Source of the DNA: Duganella guangzhouensis
GTDB lineage: Bacteria; Pseudomonadota; Gammaproteobacteria; Burkholderiales; Burkholderiaceae_D
DNA length: 64,000 nucleotides
NCBI RefSeq assembly: GCF_009674535.1
Contig: NZ_WKJK01000011.1
Location: 62,001-126,000 of the forward strand
Direction: 5' to 3'
Part shown: positions 54,551-63,648 of the stretch, piece by piece
How the letters are laid out: every line of letters starts with the position of its first letter
How positions within the stretch are numbered: the stretch's first letter is position 1
Made by a program: the position numbers and the translations under genes
Notes under the pieces: generated by a model
Database searches by the model: none
Told to the model about the DNA's origin: nothing
The model's input: only the letters and a program-made list of their open reading frames with translations

Positions 54551-56962
54551 ATGGATCGCAATCTGAAGAAAAGCGCCATCGCCATCGCGCTGACGGCCGC
54601 GCTCAACCCGGCGTTTGCCAACGACGACGTGCCGACGCCAGCGCTGGCACTGGCCGCCTCCGGCGAAAACCCCAACCAGAACGCCTACGCCGAAACCACC
54701 GTCACGCAAGTGACCGTCAGCGCCCGCCGCCGCACCGAGAAGGAACAGGACGTGCCGTCGCCGATCACCGCCATCAAGGGCGACGACCTGAAGGCCATGC
54801 TGATCTCGCAAGTGCAGGATTTGCAACAGGCGCTGCCCAGCACCAACGCCGCCTTCATGCATGCCCGCGTCTCCAGCGTGGCGATCCGTGGCATCGGCAG
54901 CAATCCGGCCAACGAAGGACTGGAAGGCAGCGTCGGCCTGTACGTGGACAATGTCTACCAGGGCCGTCCCGGCATGCTGGCCATCGATCTGGTGGATCTG
55001 GAACAGGTCGACCTGCTGCGCGGTCCGCAAGGCACGCTGTTCGGCAAGAACAGCACCGCCGGCGTGCTCAATCTCACCACCAAGCGGCCGACCTTCACGC
55101 CGGAACGCAGCATCGAAGTCTCGGCGGGCGAGCGCGGCTACAACCAGACGCTGGCTTCGGTCTCCGGCGCCCTCAGCGACCACTGGGCCGGCCGCCTGTC
55201 GGTCTCCAAAACCCACGACCGTGGCTGGCTGCACAACAACTACGACGGCAAAGACTACAACAGCGTCGGCCGCGAAGGCATCCGTGGCCAGCTGCTGTAC
55301 AAGCCCAGCGACAAGTTCGACCTGCGCCTGATCGCCGACTACAACCACGAAGACGACACCCAGGGAACGCTGATTCCTTACGGCTTCGGCCCCGCCGCGC
55401 CGGGCAAGTCGAGCTGGCAGGCCGCCACCGCCGCCGCGCTCGGGCTGCCGGCCGGCAGCACGCCGCTGATCACCGATCCCACGCTGTATCAAACCAGCTT
55501 CGACACCGCCCAGCGCGCTGTGGTCTACCAGGGCGGCCTGTCGGCGGAAGCCAACTGGCGGCTGGACAGCGGCTACAGTCTGACCTCGATCACCGCCTCG
55601 CGCTTCTGGATCTTCCACCCGCATAACGATAACGACGTCACCGCCGCGCCGTCGCTGCTGGACGGCGGCTACAACGTCAAGCACCGCCAGTTCTCGCAGG
55701 AAGTGCGGCTGGCCTCGCCGGTTGGCAAGACCTTCGACTACGTGGTCGGCGCCTACTACTACCATCAGAACATCGACGGCAGCTTCTTCATCAACCTCGG
55801 CAGCAAGGCCGATATCGCGCTGCTGAACAGCACCGCCGGGCTCGGCATTGTCGACAACACCAACAGCGTCTCGCACGGCCACGGCACCACCGACAGCTAC
55901 GCGCTGTTCAGCCAGGGCAATTGGCACCTCAGCGAGCAATGGGAATTCACCGGCGGCTTGCGCGCCACCTACGAGGACAAGGATGGCCGCAGCGCGCGCA
56001 GCGCCCTGAGCGGCGGCATCCCGCTGACGGCTTACCCGGCGGCGTTGCGCGCCATCGTCCAGGCCACCCGCAATGCCATCGGCAGCGCCTACGATTCGGG
56101 CGACCTGAGCGTGTCCGGCACGGCACCGTCCGGACTGGCGACGTTAAGCTACAAGGTCCGTCCCGGCCTGCTGGGCTATGTCACCGCCTCGCATGGCGAG
56201 AAGTCGGGCGGCATCAACATCAGCGGTGTCGGCTCGGCACCGACGCTGGGCGCGGATTCGCTGAAGATCCGTCCCGAGAAAGCCAATAACTTCGAGCTGG
56301 GCTTCAAGAGCCAGTGGCTGAACAACCGCCTGATCGTCAACGCCGACTACTACCAGACCCGCATCCAGGATTACCAGACCAACGCCTACGTGACCGGACC
56401 GGTAACGCCGGTGCTGATCCTGACCAACGCCGGCGACGTCAAGAGCAATGGTGTGGAATGGGATATCAAGGCGCGTCCGATTGCTGGCCTCAGCCTCAAC
56501 TTCACCGGCTCGTACAACGACGCGCACTACCTCAGCTTCGTCAACGCGCCGGTGTCGGCCGAGCTGGCGGCCACCGGCGCCACCAAGGCCGACCTCAGCG
56601 GCCAGCCGCTGGTGGGCGCGCCGAAGTGGATCGCCAATCCGGGCGTGCGCTACGACTGGCGCCTGAACGATGAGGTGCGCCAGTACGTGGTGGCCAACTA
56701 CGCGTGGCGCTCGGACGCGCAGGGCTATGTCGATAATTCGAAGTACGCGTTGATCCCGGCCTACGGTCTGCTGAATCTGTCCACTGGCGTGCAGATCGGC
56801 CACGGCAACCAGAACTGGGACATCTCGCTGTGGGCCAAGAACGCGCTCGACAAGCACTACTTCCTGACCGCCAGCGCGGCCCAGACCACTGGCGGTGGCG
56901 GCTACGTGGCGGCGGTGGGCGCGCCGCGCACCATCGGCGTGACCGCGCGACTGGAGTTCTGA
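54551..56962 (+). CDS. TonB-dependent outer membrane receptor
   Basis: An 803-residue outer-membrane receptor. Signal peptide to about residue 23; a TonB-box-like TVTQVTVSA near residue 51; plug domain about 60-175 (DVPSPITAIKGDDLK, IRGIGSN, DLLRGPQGTLFGKNSTAGVLNL); then a 22-strand barrel to a C-terminal ARLEF with terminal Phe. It resembles receptors for organic substrates rather than classical siderophore receptors. In the TetR-controlled cluster it would bring in the large or scarce substrate that the sulfatase and oxygenases act on. Confidence 0.9.
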   Translation: MDRNLKKSAIAIALTAALNPAFANDDVPTPALALAASGENPNQNAYAETTVTQVTVSARRRTEKEQDVPSPITAIKGDDLKAMLISQVQDLQQALPSTNAAFMHARVSSVAIRGIGSNPANEGLEGSVGLYVDNVYQGRPGMLAIDLVDLEQVDLLRGPQGTLFGKNSTAGVLNLTTKRPTFTPERSIEVSAGERGYNQTLASVSGALSDHWAGRLSVSKTHDRGWLHNNYDGKDYNSVGREGIRGQLLYKPSDKFDLRLIADYNHEDDTQGTLIPYGFGPAAPGKSSWQAATAAALGLPAGSTPLITDPTLYQTSFDTAQRAVVYQGGLSAEANWRLDSGYSLTSITASRFWIFHPHNDNDVTAAPSLLDGGYNVKHRQFSQEVRLASPVGKTFDYVVGAYYYHQNIDGSFFINLGSKADIALLNSTAGLGIVDNTNSVSHGHGTTDSYALFSQGNWHLSEQWEFTGGLRATYEDKDGRSARSALSGGIPLTAYPAALRAIVQATRNAIGSAYDSGDLSVSGTAPSGLATLSYKVRPGLLGYVTASHGEKSGGINISGVGSAPTLGADSLKIRPEKANNFELGFKSQWLNNRLIVNADYYQTRIQDYQTNAYVTGPVTPVLILTNAGDVKSNGVEWDIKARPIAGLSLNFTGSYNDAHYLSFVNAPVSAELAATGATKADLSGQPLVGAPKWIANPGVRYDWRLNDEVRQYVVANYAWRSDAQGYVDNSKYALIPAYGLLNLSTGVQIGHGNQNWDISLWAKNALDKHYFLTASAAQTTGGGGYVAAVGAPRTIGVTARLEF

Positions 56963-56966
56963 TGCT

Positions 56967-57782
56967 ATGAGCTCGCTCTATGTCTTCCTCGCGCTGTTCG
57001 TCGGTTTTCTGCTGGTGGAAGTGGCGCTGGGCCGCACCCGTTTCCAGGGACAGGGATGGCAAAACCATCTGCTGGACGCGCTCAGCGTGGTGCAGTCGCT
57101 GGTCATCATCGGGCCGCTGGTGTCGCTGGGCAGCGCGGCGCTGATGGGCTGGCTGTACCCGGAAGGCAAACAGAGCCTGGCTCATACGCCGCTGTGGCTG
57201 CAATTCATCGCCTTTCTGCTGCTGGACGATCTGGTGCAGTACTGGTGGCATCGCACGGCGCACACCTACAAGGCGCTGTGGCCGCTGCATCGGATGCACC
57301 ATGCGGCGCCGTATGTCGGCATCCGCATCTGGCTGCGCAACGGCCTGTTCTACTACCTGTTGATGCCCAACCTTTGGCTGAGTGGCGCGCTGATTTATGT
57401 CGGCTTTGGCCAGCTCTACATCGGCTACTACATTCTCAAGATGGTGGTGACGGCGGCCGCGCACAGCGAGCTACGCTGGGACAGCTTCCTGTACCGCCAC
57501 GCCTGGCTGCATCCGCTGGCCTGGGTGGTGGAACGCACCATTTCCACCCCGGCCACCCATTTCGCCCATCACGCGCAGTACGACAACGACGGCATCGGTC
57601 ACTACAAGGGCAACTTCAGCAATCTGCTGTTCCTGTGGGACGTGTTGTTCGGTACCGCCGTCATCACCCGCAAGTACCCGCCGTCGTTCGGTCTGGAAGA
57701 AGACCGTCTGCTGGGCACCGAGAAGTGGTACGTGCAATGGCTGTATCCGGTTTTCCGCACCAATCGCAATAAGGAGAATTAA
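56967..57782 (+). CDS. Membrane fatty acid hydroxylase / sterol desaturase family protein
   Basis: A 271-residue diiron membrane oxygenase. Histidine motifs are all present: WWHRTAH (about 92-98), HRMHH (about 107-111) and HFAHHAQYD (about 192-200), with membrane helices between. Members hydroxylate or desaturate sterols, fatty acids or carotenoids. It lies 4 bases after the TonB gene and ends right at the sulfatase ATG with AAGGAG between, so it belongs to the same transcript. This suggests that the substrate is lipid-like or alicyclic. Confidence 0.88.
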   Translation: MSSLYVFLALFVGFLLVEVALGRTRFQGQGWQNHLLDALSVVQSLVIIGPLVSLGSAALMGWLYPEGKQSLAHTPLWLQFIAFLLLDDLVQYWWHRTAHTYKALWPLHRMHHAAPYVGIRIWLRNGLFYYLLMPNLWLSGALIYVGFGQLYIGYYILKMVVTAAAHSELRWDSFLYRHAWLHPLAWVVERTISTPATHFAHHAQYDNDGIGHYKGNFSNLLFLWDVLFGTAVITRKYPPSFGLEEDRLLGTEKWYVQWLYPVFRTNRNKEN

Positions 57783-60077
57783 ATGGAGCATGTCACACAA
57801 AGGAGCTTGCTGACGGCGGGGGCGTTAAGCGCCGTGCTGGCCCCGGCAGTCGACGCGATGGCGGCGCAGGCCGGCACGGCACAACCGGCACAGGCCAAAA
57901 CGGGGCAGGGCGCGCCCAACGTCATCTGGATTTTGCTGGACGACGTCGGCTTTGGCGCCAGTTCGGTGTTTGGCGGTCTGGTGGAAACGCCGAATCTGGA
58001 AGCGCTGGCGGCGCAGGGTCTGCGTTACACCAACTTCCACACCACGGCGATCAGCTCGCCCACGCGCGCGGCGCTGCTGACCGGACGCAATCACCACAGC
58101 GTGGGCCTGGGCCTGTTCCCTGAAACCGCGGTCGACCTGCCGGGCTATAACGCGCAGATCCCGGCCAACAAGGCGACGGTGGCGGAGATCCTGAAAAACA
58201 ATGGCTATAGCACCTACGCGGTCGGTAAATGGCATTTGACGCCGGCGTGGGAAGCCAGTCCAACCGGTCCGTACACGCACTGGCCGACCGGCAAGGGCTT
58301 CGAGCAGTACTACGGTTTCCTGTTTGGCGAGACCGACCAATGGCATCCGCAACTGGTGGACGGCACCCGTGCGCTGGATGACGATCCGAAAGGCCGCCAT
58401 CTGAATGAATTGCTGACCGACCGCGCCATTCAGTACATCGACCAGCAAAACAAGAAGCCATTCTTCCTGTACTACGCGCCGGGCGCCACGCACGCGCCGC
58501 ATCAGGTGGCCAAGGAGTGGAGCGCGCACTACAAGGGCCGTTTCGACGCCGGCTGGGACAGCTATCGCGAACAGGTATTCGCCAATCAGAAGAAGCTGGG
58601 CTTGATTCCACAGAACACCGCGCTGCCGCCGCGCAATCCGAACGTCAAAGCCTGGGCGTCGCTGAGCGCGGATGAGAAGCGGCTCTACACCCGCTATTTT
58701 GAAACCTACGCCGGTTTCCTCAGCTACACCGACGCCGAGATCGGCCGCCTGATCGCCTATCTCAAGCAGAGCGGTCAGTTCGACAACACCATCATCGCGG
58801 TGGTGATCGGTGACAACGGCGCCAGCAAGGAAGGTTCGGAATTCGGCTCCACGGTGGGCCTGGGCGCGGTGCTGTATCCGAATGGCGATATCGCCCGTCA
58901 GCTGAAGGACATCGACAAGATCGGCACCGAATACGCATCCGCCAACTATCCGCTGGGCTGGGCGCAGGCCACCAACGCGCCGTTCAAGCAATGGAAGCAG
59001 GATGCCAACTCGGAAGGCGGCACGCGCAATCCGCTGATCCTTTCCTGGCCGAAGGGCATCCAGGACAAAGGCGGTACCCGCACCCAGTACGGCCATGTGA
59101 TCGACCTGCTGCCGACCACGCTGGAGCTGGCGCATCTGCAGGCACCGGCGCAGATAGACGGCGTCAAGCAGGACAGTATCGAAGGCACCAGCCTGGCGTA
59201 TTCGGTTACCGATGCCAAGGCGCCGTCGCGCCACACCACGCAGTACTACGAAATCAACGGCACCCGCGCCATCTATCACGACGGCTGGAAGGCTGGCACG
59301 CTGCACAAGCCGGGCACCGCGTTCGACAAGGACGTGTGGGAGCTGTACAACGTGGCGGTCGACCCAACCGAGACCAACGATCTGGCCGCCAAAAATCCGG
59401 ACAAGCTGAAGGAGCTGAAAGCGCTGTTCGACAGCGAGGGCAAGAAGTACAACGTGTTCCCGCTGAAGGACAATCTGTATCAGCAGTTCGCGCTGGACCG
59501 CAGCGCCTACAAGGATCAGGAAGTGGTGGAGCTGAATCCGGGTGTGGGTCACATCGCCGGCGTGGCCGCGCCTCGCCTGTACAGCAAATACTACCGGCTG
59601 ACGGTGGATCTGGATATCGGCGCCAATTCTGAAGGCGTGCTGGTGGCCAATGGCGGACGCTTCGGTGGTTCCAGCATCTTCCTGCAGGGCGGCAAGCTGT
59701 ACTACGCACAGACCAATGGTGTCGAATCCGCGCTGATCAGCTCGGACGTACCGCTGAAGTCTGGCAAGAGCAAGCTGACGGTGGAATTCAGCCCCAATCT
59801 GTGGAGTGGCGCCGACATCACGCTGTACCAGGATGGCAACCGCATCGGCAAGGGCAAGGTGCCGGTACGTTACGGCATCGCCTACTTCCCGTATGACGAA
59901 GGCTTCGACATCGGCCGCGACCAGCAGACCCCGGTTAGCGAGCTGTACAAGTCGCCGTATGCGTACAACGGCAAGCTGGAGCATGTGACCATCGACTACA
60001 AGGCGCCGCTGGGCAGCCGCGTGGTGGGCAGCGTCAATCAGAAAGTCATCAATACCTTGATCTCGCTGAAAAAATGA
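57783..60077 (+). CDS. Ser-type arylsulfatase
   Basis: A 764-residue sulfate-ester hydrolase. A signal peptide (to about residue 30) precedes the alkaline-phosphatase fold: metal ligands Asp53-Asp54 in LLDDVGFG; the formylglycine motif reads S91-S-P-T-R95 followed by LLTGR, so the residue to be converted is Ser91 rather than Cys; GDNGAS near 340 holds further ligands. The last 200 residues are a beta-sandwich, as in long arylsulfatases of mycobacteria. Ser-type sulfatases depend on a radical-SAM maturase, and one is encoded in the next gene with 4 bases of overlap. Length and the partner make this the best supported enzyme of the cluster. Confidence 0.94.
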   Translation: MEHVTQRSLLTAGALSAVLAPAVDAMAAQAGTAQPAQAKTGQGAPNVIWILLDDVGFGASSVFGGLVETPNLEALAAQGLRYTNFHTTAISSPTRAALLTGRNHHSVGLGLFPETAVDLPGYNAQIPANKATVAEILKNNGYSTYAVGKWHLTPAWEASPTGPYTHWPTGKGFEQYYGFLFGETDQWHPQLVDGTRALDDDPKGRHLNELLTDRAIQYIDQQNKKPFFLYYAPGATHAPHQVAKEWSAHYKGRFDAGWDSYREQVFANQKKLGLIPQNTALPPRNPNVKAWASLSADEKRLYTRYFETYAGFLSYTDAEIGRLIAYLKQSGQFDNTIIAVVIGDNGASKEGSEFGSTVGLGAVLYPNGDIARQLKDIDKIGTEYASANYPLGWAQATNAPFKQWKQDANSEGGTRNPLILSWPKGIQDKGGTRTQYGHVIDLLPTTLELAHLQAPAQIDGVKQDSIEGTSLAYSVTDAKAPSRHTTQYYEINGTRAIYHDGWKAGTLHKPGTAFDKDVWELYNVAVDPTETNDLAAKNPDKLKELKALFDSEGKKYNVFPLKDNLYQQFALDRSAYKDQEVVELNPGVGHIAGVAAPRLYSKYYRLTVDLDIGANSEGVLVANGGRFGGSSIFLQGGKLYYAQTNGVESALISSDVPLKSGKSKLTVEFSPNLWSGADITLYQDGNRIGKGKVPVRYGIAYFPYDEGFDIGRDQQTPVSELYKSPYAYNGKLEHVTIDYKAPLGSRVVGSVNQKVINTLISLKK

Positions 60078-61324
60078 GCGCCGCTGTACACCTGATGGCC
60101 AAACCGATCGGCCCGCTGTGCAACCTGGATTGCAGCTATTGCTTCTACCTGGAGAAGGAAAACCTGTATCCCGAGCGCACGCGCTTTTCGATGAGCGACG
60201 ACGTGCTGCGCGCCTACATCGCGCAAAACATCGCCGCCACCGATGGGCCGGAGGTGCTGTTCACCTGGCAGGGAGGCGAGCCCATGTTGCGCGGGCTGGC
60301 GTTCTATCAGCGGGCGGTGGCGATTCAGCGTGAACTCGGCGGCGGCAAGATCATCCGCAACGCGCTGCAAACCAACGGCACGTTGCTGGATGACGAGTGG
60401 TGCGCGTTTCTGGCCGGGGCCGGCTTCACGGTCGGCATCAGCGTCGATGGCCCGCGCGAATTGCATGACGCAGCGCGCGTCGACAAGCAGGGCCGGCCGA
60501 CTTTTGATGCGGTAATGCGCGGGCTGGCACTGCTGCGCAAGTACCGCATCGAATTCAACGTGCTGGTGACGGTGACGCGCGCCGTGGCCGCGCATCCGGC
60601 CGAGGTGTATGCCTTCCTGCGGCGTGAAGGCATCACCCATGTGCAGTTTAATCCGGTGGTGGAGCGCGCGCCCGATGTGGACGAGCACGCCATCGGCCTG
60701 ACCTTTGCGCGGCCAGGGCAGGTGAGCCATTCGCGCCCGAAGCTGGCGGTGACGCCGCACAGCGTCGGCGCCGAACAATATGGCGACTTCCTGATCGCCA
60801 TCTTCAACGAATGGGTGCGGCACGATGTGGGCCGCATCTACGTGATGAATTTCGAATGGGCGCTGGCATCTTTCCTTGGCCTGCCGGCCACGGTGTGTTT
60901 GTTTGCCGAAGACTGCGGCCGCGCGCTGATCGTCGAGCACAATGGCGATGTGTTCTCCTGCGATCACTTCATGTATCCCGAACATAAGCTGGGCAACCTG
61001 CGCGACAGCGACGTCGCCACGCTGGCCGCCTCGCCGCAGCAGGCCGCTTTCGGCCGCGCCAAGTCCGACTTGCCGGACGTTTGCCGTGAATGCCCGGTGC
61101 GCTTTGCCTGCCACGGCGAATGCCCGAAAAACCGCTTCGCCTACACCGTGGACGGCAAACCCGGCCTGAACTACCTGTGCCCGAGCTACAAGAAATACTT
61201 CAAGCACATCACCCAATACATGAACGCCATGGCCAAGCTAATCAGCCACGGCCAGCCGGCCGCGCTGATCATGGAAGCCTTCAAGGGGCCGCTGGCGGTG
61301 CGGGTGGCGGCTCCAAATACATGA
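60074..61324 (+). CDS. Anaerobic-type sulfatase-maturating enzyme (radical SAM)
   Basis: A 416-residue radical-SAM enzyme that turns the sulfatase Ser (or Cys) into formylglycine in the cytosol before export. The cluster motif CxxxCxxC is Cys16, Cys20, Cys23; TWQGGEPML (about 68-76) and NALQTNGT follow. The C-terminal SPASM part holds further Cys for two auxiliary clusters (CGRAL, FSCDHF, CRECPVRFACHGECPKN, YLCPSY). Overlaps the sulfatase as ATGA. Its stop converges with the next gene, overlapping by 44 bases. Confidence 0.95.
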   Translation: MSAAVHLMAKPIGPLCNLDCSYCFYLEKENLYPERTRFSMSDDVLRAYIAQNIAATDGPEVLFTWQGGEPMLRGLAFYQRAVAIQRELGGGKIIRNALQTNGTLLDDEWCAFLAGAGFTVGISVDGPRELHDAARVDKQGRPTFDAVMRGLALLRKYRIEFNVLVTVTRAVAAHPAEVYAFLRREGITHVQFNPVVERAPDVDEHAIGLTFARPGQVSHSRPKLAVTPHSVGAEQYGDFLIAIFNEWVRHDVGRIYVMNFEWALASFLGLPATVCLFAEDCGRALIVEHNGDVFSCDHFMYPEHKLGNLRDSDVATLAASPQQAAFGRAKSDLPDVCRECPVRFACHGECPKNRFAYTVDGKPGLNYLCPSYKKYFKHITQYMNAMAKLISHGQPAALIMEAFKGPLAVRVAAPNT

Positions 61325-62096
61325 CGACGCCGGCTTGCTGGGCGCCTTGAAGAATCTTCCATATGCCCTCGCGCATCGGCTGGCCATCGGTGTAAACGCG
61401 GATTTTCAGGCTGTTCCGTTCCGCCAGCAATGCCAGCAACGATTCCGGTGTGGCCACGGTTTGCCCGGCCACCTGCACGCCACCCTTGTCGACGACCACA
61501 TCCACGGCGTCGCTGACCATCGCCTTGCGGAAGAGCCGCGCCGAGCCGATGTTATTGCCGGATTCCGCGCATAGCGGTTTCATGATGGCCAGATACGCTT
61601 CCAGCGGCGGCATGCCGGCCTGCTTGCGGCGCGCGTTGACGCCAGCCGCATCCTCAATCTCGAACGGCCGCCATTCCTCACGGCTGACGCACCAGCCTTG
61701 GGTACCGTAGCGTTGTGGATCGTGGATGCGGTCGTACAGGTAGGCGTAATTCTTGAGCGATGCCTGGTCGGCATCCAGCAGCGGCTGCATCAGTTCCAAC
61801 ACCTTGCGCTGGAACGGCGTGTCGCGGTCCGCGTGCTGCGCCAGCAACCAGGCGGCGTCGCCACCATCCTTGCCGACCATCACATACGTCGGCCAACCGT
61901 ACTGGGCGACGATCTCTTTCAGCCGCTTGAGGTTGGGACCGTCCACGTTCTTGCCGGGGACCGGGCTGGTCCGCTGCTGCTGATCGGCTGCGCTCATCTC
62001 CAGCAATTCATCACGCAGTGCGGGCTGGGTGGGCGCTGTCGCCAGCACGGCCTGCGAGTGGAGGGAAAGTAGCAGGGGAGCGAGGTATCGGCGCAT
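61281..62096 (-). CDS. Exported DUF6624-like protein with ExbD-like C-terminal domain
   Basis: A 271-residue exported protein from the ATG at MRRYLAP (signal peptide ending near VLA); the longer frame adds 16 residues without gain. Residues about 60-180 fit the DUF6624 family: WPTYVMVGKDGGDAAWLLAQHAD, then QRYGTQGW. The last 75 residues (from VDVVVDKGGVQVAG to MYLEPP) resemble the periplasmic domain of ExbD/TolR. The tail is Pro/Ala-rich. Convergent with the maturase; no partner ExbB is near. The two-domain reading is by eye and is my weakest recognition. Confidence 0.65.
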   Translation of the reverse strand: MRRYLAPLLLSLHSQAVLATAPTQPALRDELLEMSAADQQQRTSPVPGKNVDGPNLKRLKEIVAQYGWPTYVMVGKDGGDAAWLLAQHADRDTPFQRKVLELMQPLLDADQASLKNYAYLYDRIHDPQRYGTQGWCVSREEWRPFEIEDAAGVNARRKQAGMPPLEAYLAIMKPLCAESGNNIGSARLFRKAMVSDAVDVVVDKGGVQVAGQTVATPESLLALLAERNSLKIRVYTDGQPMREGIWKILQGAQQAGVVMYLEPPPAPPAAP

Positions 62097-62182
62097 TTGC
62101 CTAGCATACCACTTTGCCAAATTGGCAAATGCTCGGATTGTCACTTCCGGCGGCTTGCTGCCGGCTCCGTTAAAATGGCGGG

Positions 62183-63022
62183 ATGAACAGCATTACTTCC
62201 CCTAATTTTGACGAAGTCGACTTCGAACGACGCTTCGGCGGCATCGCCCGCCTGTATGGCGCGCATGCGCTGGAGCGCTTCCGCACCGCCCACATCTGCG
62301 TGGTGGGCGTGGGCGGGGTCGGCTCGTGGATCGTCGAGGCGCTGGCGCGTAGCGCCATCGGCCAACTGACGCTGATCGATCTCGACAACGTGGCCGAGTC
62401 CAATATCAACCGCCAGATTCAGGCGCTGAGCGACACCATCGGCATGGCCAAGATCACCGCGCTGGCCGAGCGCATCGCGCAGATCAATCCGTTCTGCAAG
62501 GTCCATCAGATCGAGGACTTTGTCGATCCGGACAATGTGGCGCAGATGCTGGGCAGCGCGCCGTTCGATTATGTGATCGACGCCACCGACAGCGTCAAGG
62601 CCAAGGCGGCGATGCTGGCCTGGTGCCGTCAGCACGGTCTGCCGGTGATCACCATCGGCAGCGCCGGCGGCAAGACCGACGCGGCGCAGATTTCGGTGCG
62701 CGACCTGGCCAGGACCGAGCAGGAACCGTTGCTGAAGAAAGTACGCAAGATCATGCGCGCGCAATACGGTTTCCCGCGCGGCGAAAAGACCAAGTTCCAC
62801 ATCGACGCCGTGTTTTCCACCGAGCCGCTGACCATGCCGGAAAGCGGCGAGGCGTGCGCGGTCGATGGCGACGAGCGCGGCGGCGGCGTTACCGGCCTCA
62901 ACTGCGCCGGCTTCGGCTCGGCGATGGTGGTTACCGCCACCTTCGGCATGGTGTGCGCCGGCCATGCGCTGCGCAAGCTGGCCGATGGCGCACTGTCAAC
63001 ATCGGCCCCGGACTCAGACTAG
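62183..63022 (+). CDS. tcdA: tRNA threonylcarbamoyladenosine dehydratase
   Basis: TcdA (CsdL), 279 residues: an E1-like, ATP-dependent enzyme that cyclises t6A to ct6A in ANN-decoding tRNAs. GVGGVGSWIVEALARS (about 40-55) is the nucleotide loop, DLDNVAESNINRQ the metal and substrate segment, and DATDSVKAK follows. It works on the modification begun by the Sua5-type enzyme at 38926. Divergent from the DUF6624-like gene; a TTAAAATGGCGG string lies just before the ATG. Confidence 0.94.
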   Translation: MNSITSPNFDEVDFERRFGGIARLYGAHALERFRTAHICVVGVGGVGSWIVEALARSAIGQLTLIDLDNVAESNINRQIQALSDTIGMAKITALAERIAQINPFCKVHQIEDFVDPDNVAQMLGSAPFDYVIDATDSVKAKAAMLAWCRQHGLPVITIGSAGGKTDAAQISVRDLARTEQEPLLKKVRKIMRAQYGFPRGEKTKFHIDAVFSTEPLTMPESGEACAVDGDERGGGVTGLNCAGFGSAMVVTATFGMVCAGHALRKLADGALSTSAPDSD

Positions 63023-63069
63023 TTTGCTATTATGGCGAGCTGTCTCCAGTCCTCATGGGAAGAAACAAT

Positions 63070-63585
63070 ATGAAGCGTAGTTCCGTATTCGTCGCAATGT
63101 TGTTGGCTGCCGCCTTCGCACAGGCACAAAACACGCCGGCTCCGGTTCCGGCCGATGCCGCCGCCGCCGCCGCACCAGCCGCCGCCGCACCGGCTGCGCC
63201 AGTGGTGGTGGGTTCGGCCACGCCGGGTCCGTCCGCCGACCAACTGGTCATCACCGACACCAAGGTCGGCACCGGTACCGAAGCCAGCGTCGGCGCCACC
63301 GTCTCGATGCATTACTCCGGCTGGCTGTACCGTCCGCTGGCCAAGAATATGCACGGCAAGCTGTTCGACTCTTCCGCCCCGCGCGGCGAGCCGCTGGAAT
63401 TCGTGCTGGGTGCCGGCCGCGTCATCAAGGGCTGGGACCAAGGCATTCTCGGCATGAAAGTGGGCGGCAAGCGCACGCTGATCATCCCGGCTGAACTGGC
63501 TTACGGCTCGCGTCCGACCCCAGGCAGTGGTATCCCGCCGAATTCGGCCCTGATCTTCGACGTCGAACTGATCAGCGTGAAGTAA
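63070..63585 (+). CDS. FKBP-type peptidyl-prolyl isomerase, exported
   Basis: A 171-residue cis-trans isomerase. A signal peptide ending near AQA is followed by an Ala/Pro-rich linker (about 22-45); the FKBP domain spans about 58-171 with VSMHYSGWLY, GKLFDSS, GRVIKGWDQGILGMKVGGKRTLIIP and AYGSRP. The start is ATG at MKRSS; the longer frame overlapping tcdA is out of phase and rejected. Periplasmic folding helper. Confidence 0.94.
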   Translation: MKRSSVFVAMLLAAAFAQAQNTPAPVPADAAAAAAPAAAAPAAPVVVGSATPGPSADQLVITDTKVGTGTEASVGATVSMHYSGWLYRPLAKNMHGKLFDSSAPRGEPLEFVLGAGRVIKGWDQGILGMKVGGKRTLIIPAELAYGSRPTPGSGIPPNSALIFDVELISVK

Positions 63586-63648
63586 ACCGGAAGCGCCGCG
63601 CGAACCGGGGTAGACTAACGTTTCTATCCCTCTTCGCCGGAGGTTTCC

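Noticed and set aside
57825-59984. 719-codon minus-strand frame opposite the arylsulfatase
   Set aside because: Antisense to a gene with full motif support; no recognisable domain or ribosome-binding site.
62623-63069. N-terminal extension of the FKBP gene
   Set aside because: It overlaps tcdA in another frame; the signal peptide starts at 63070.
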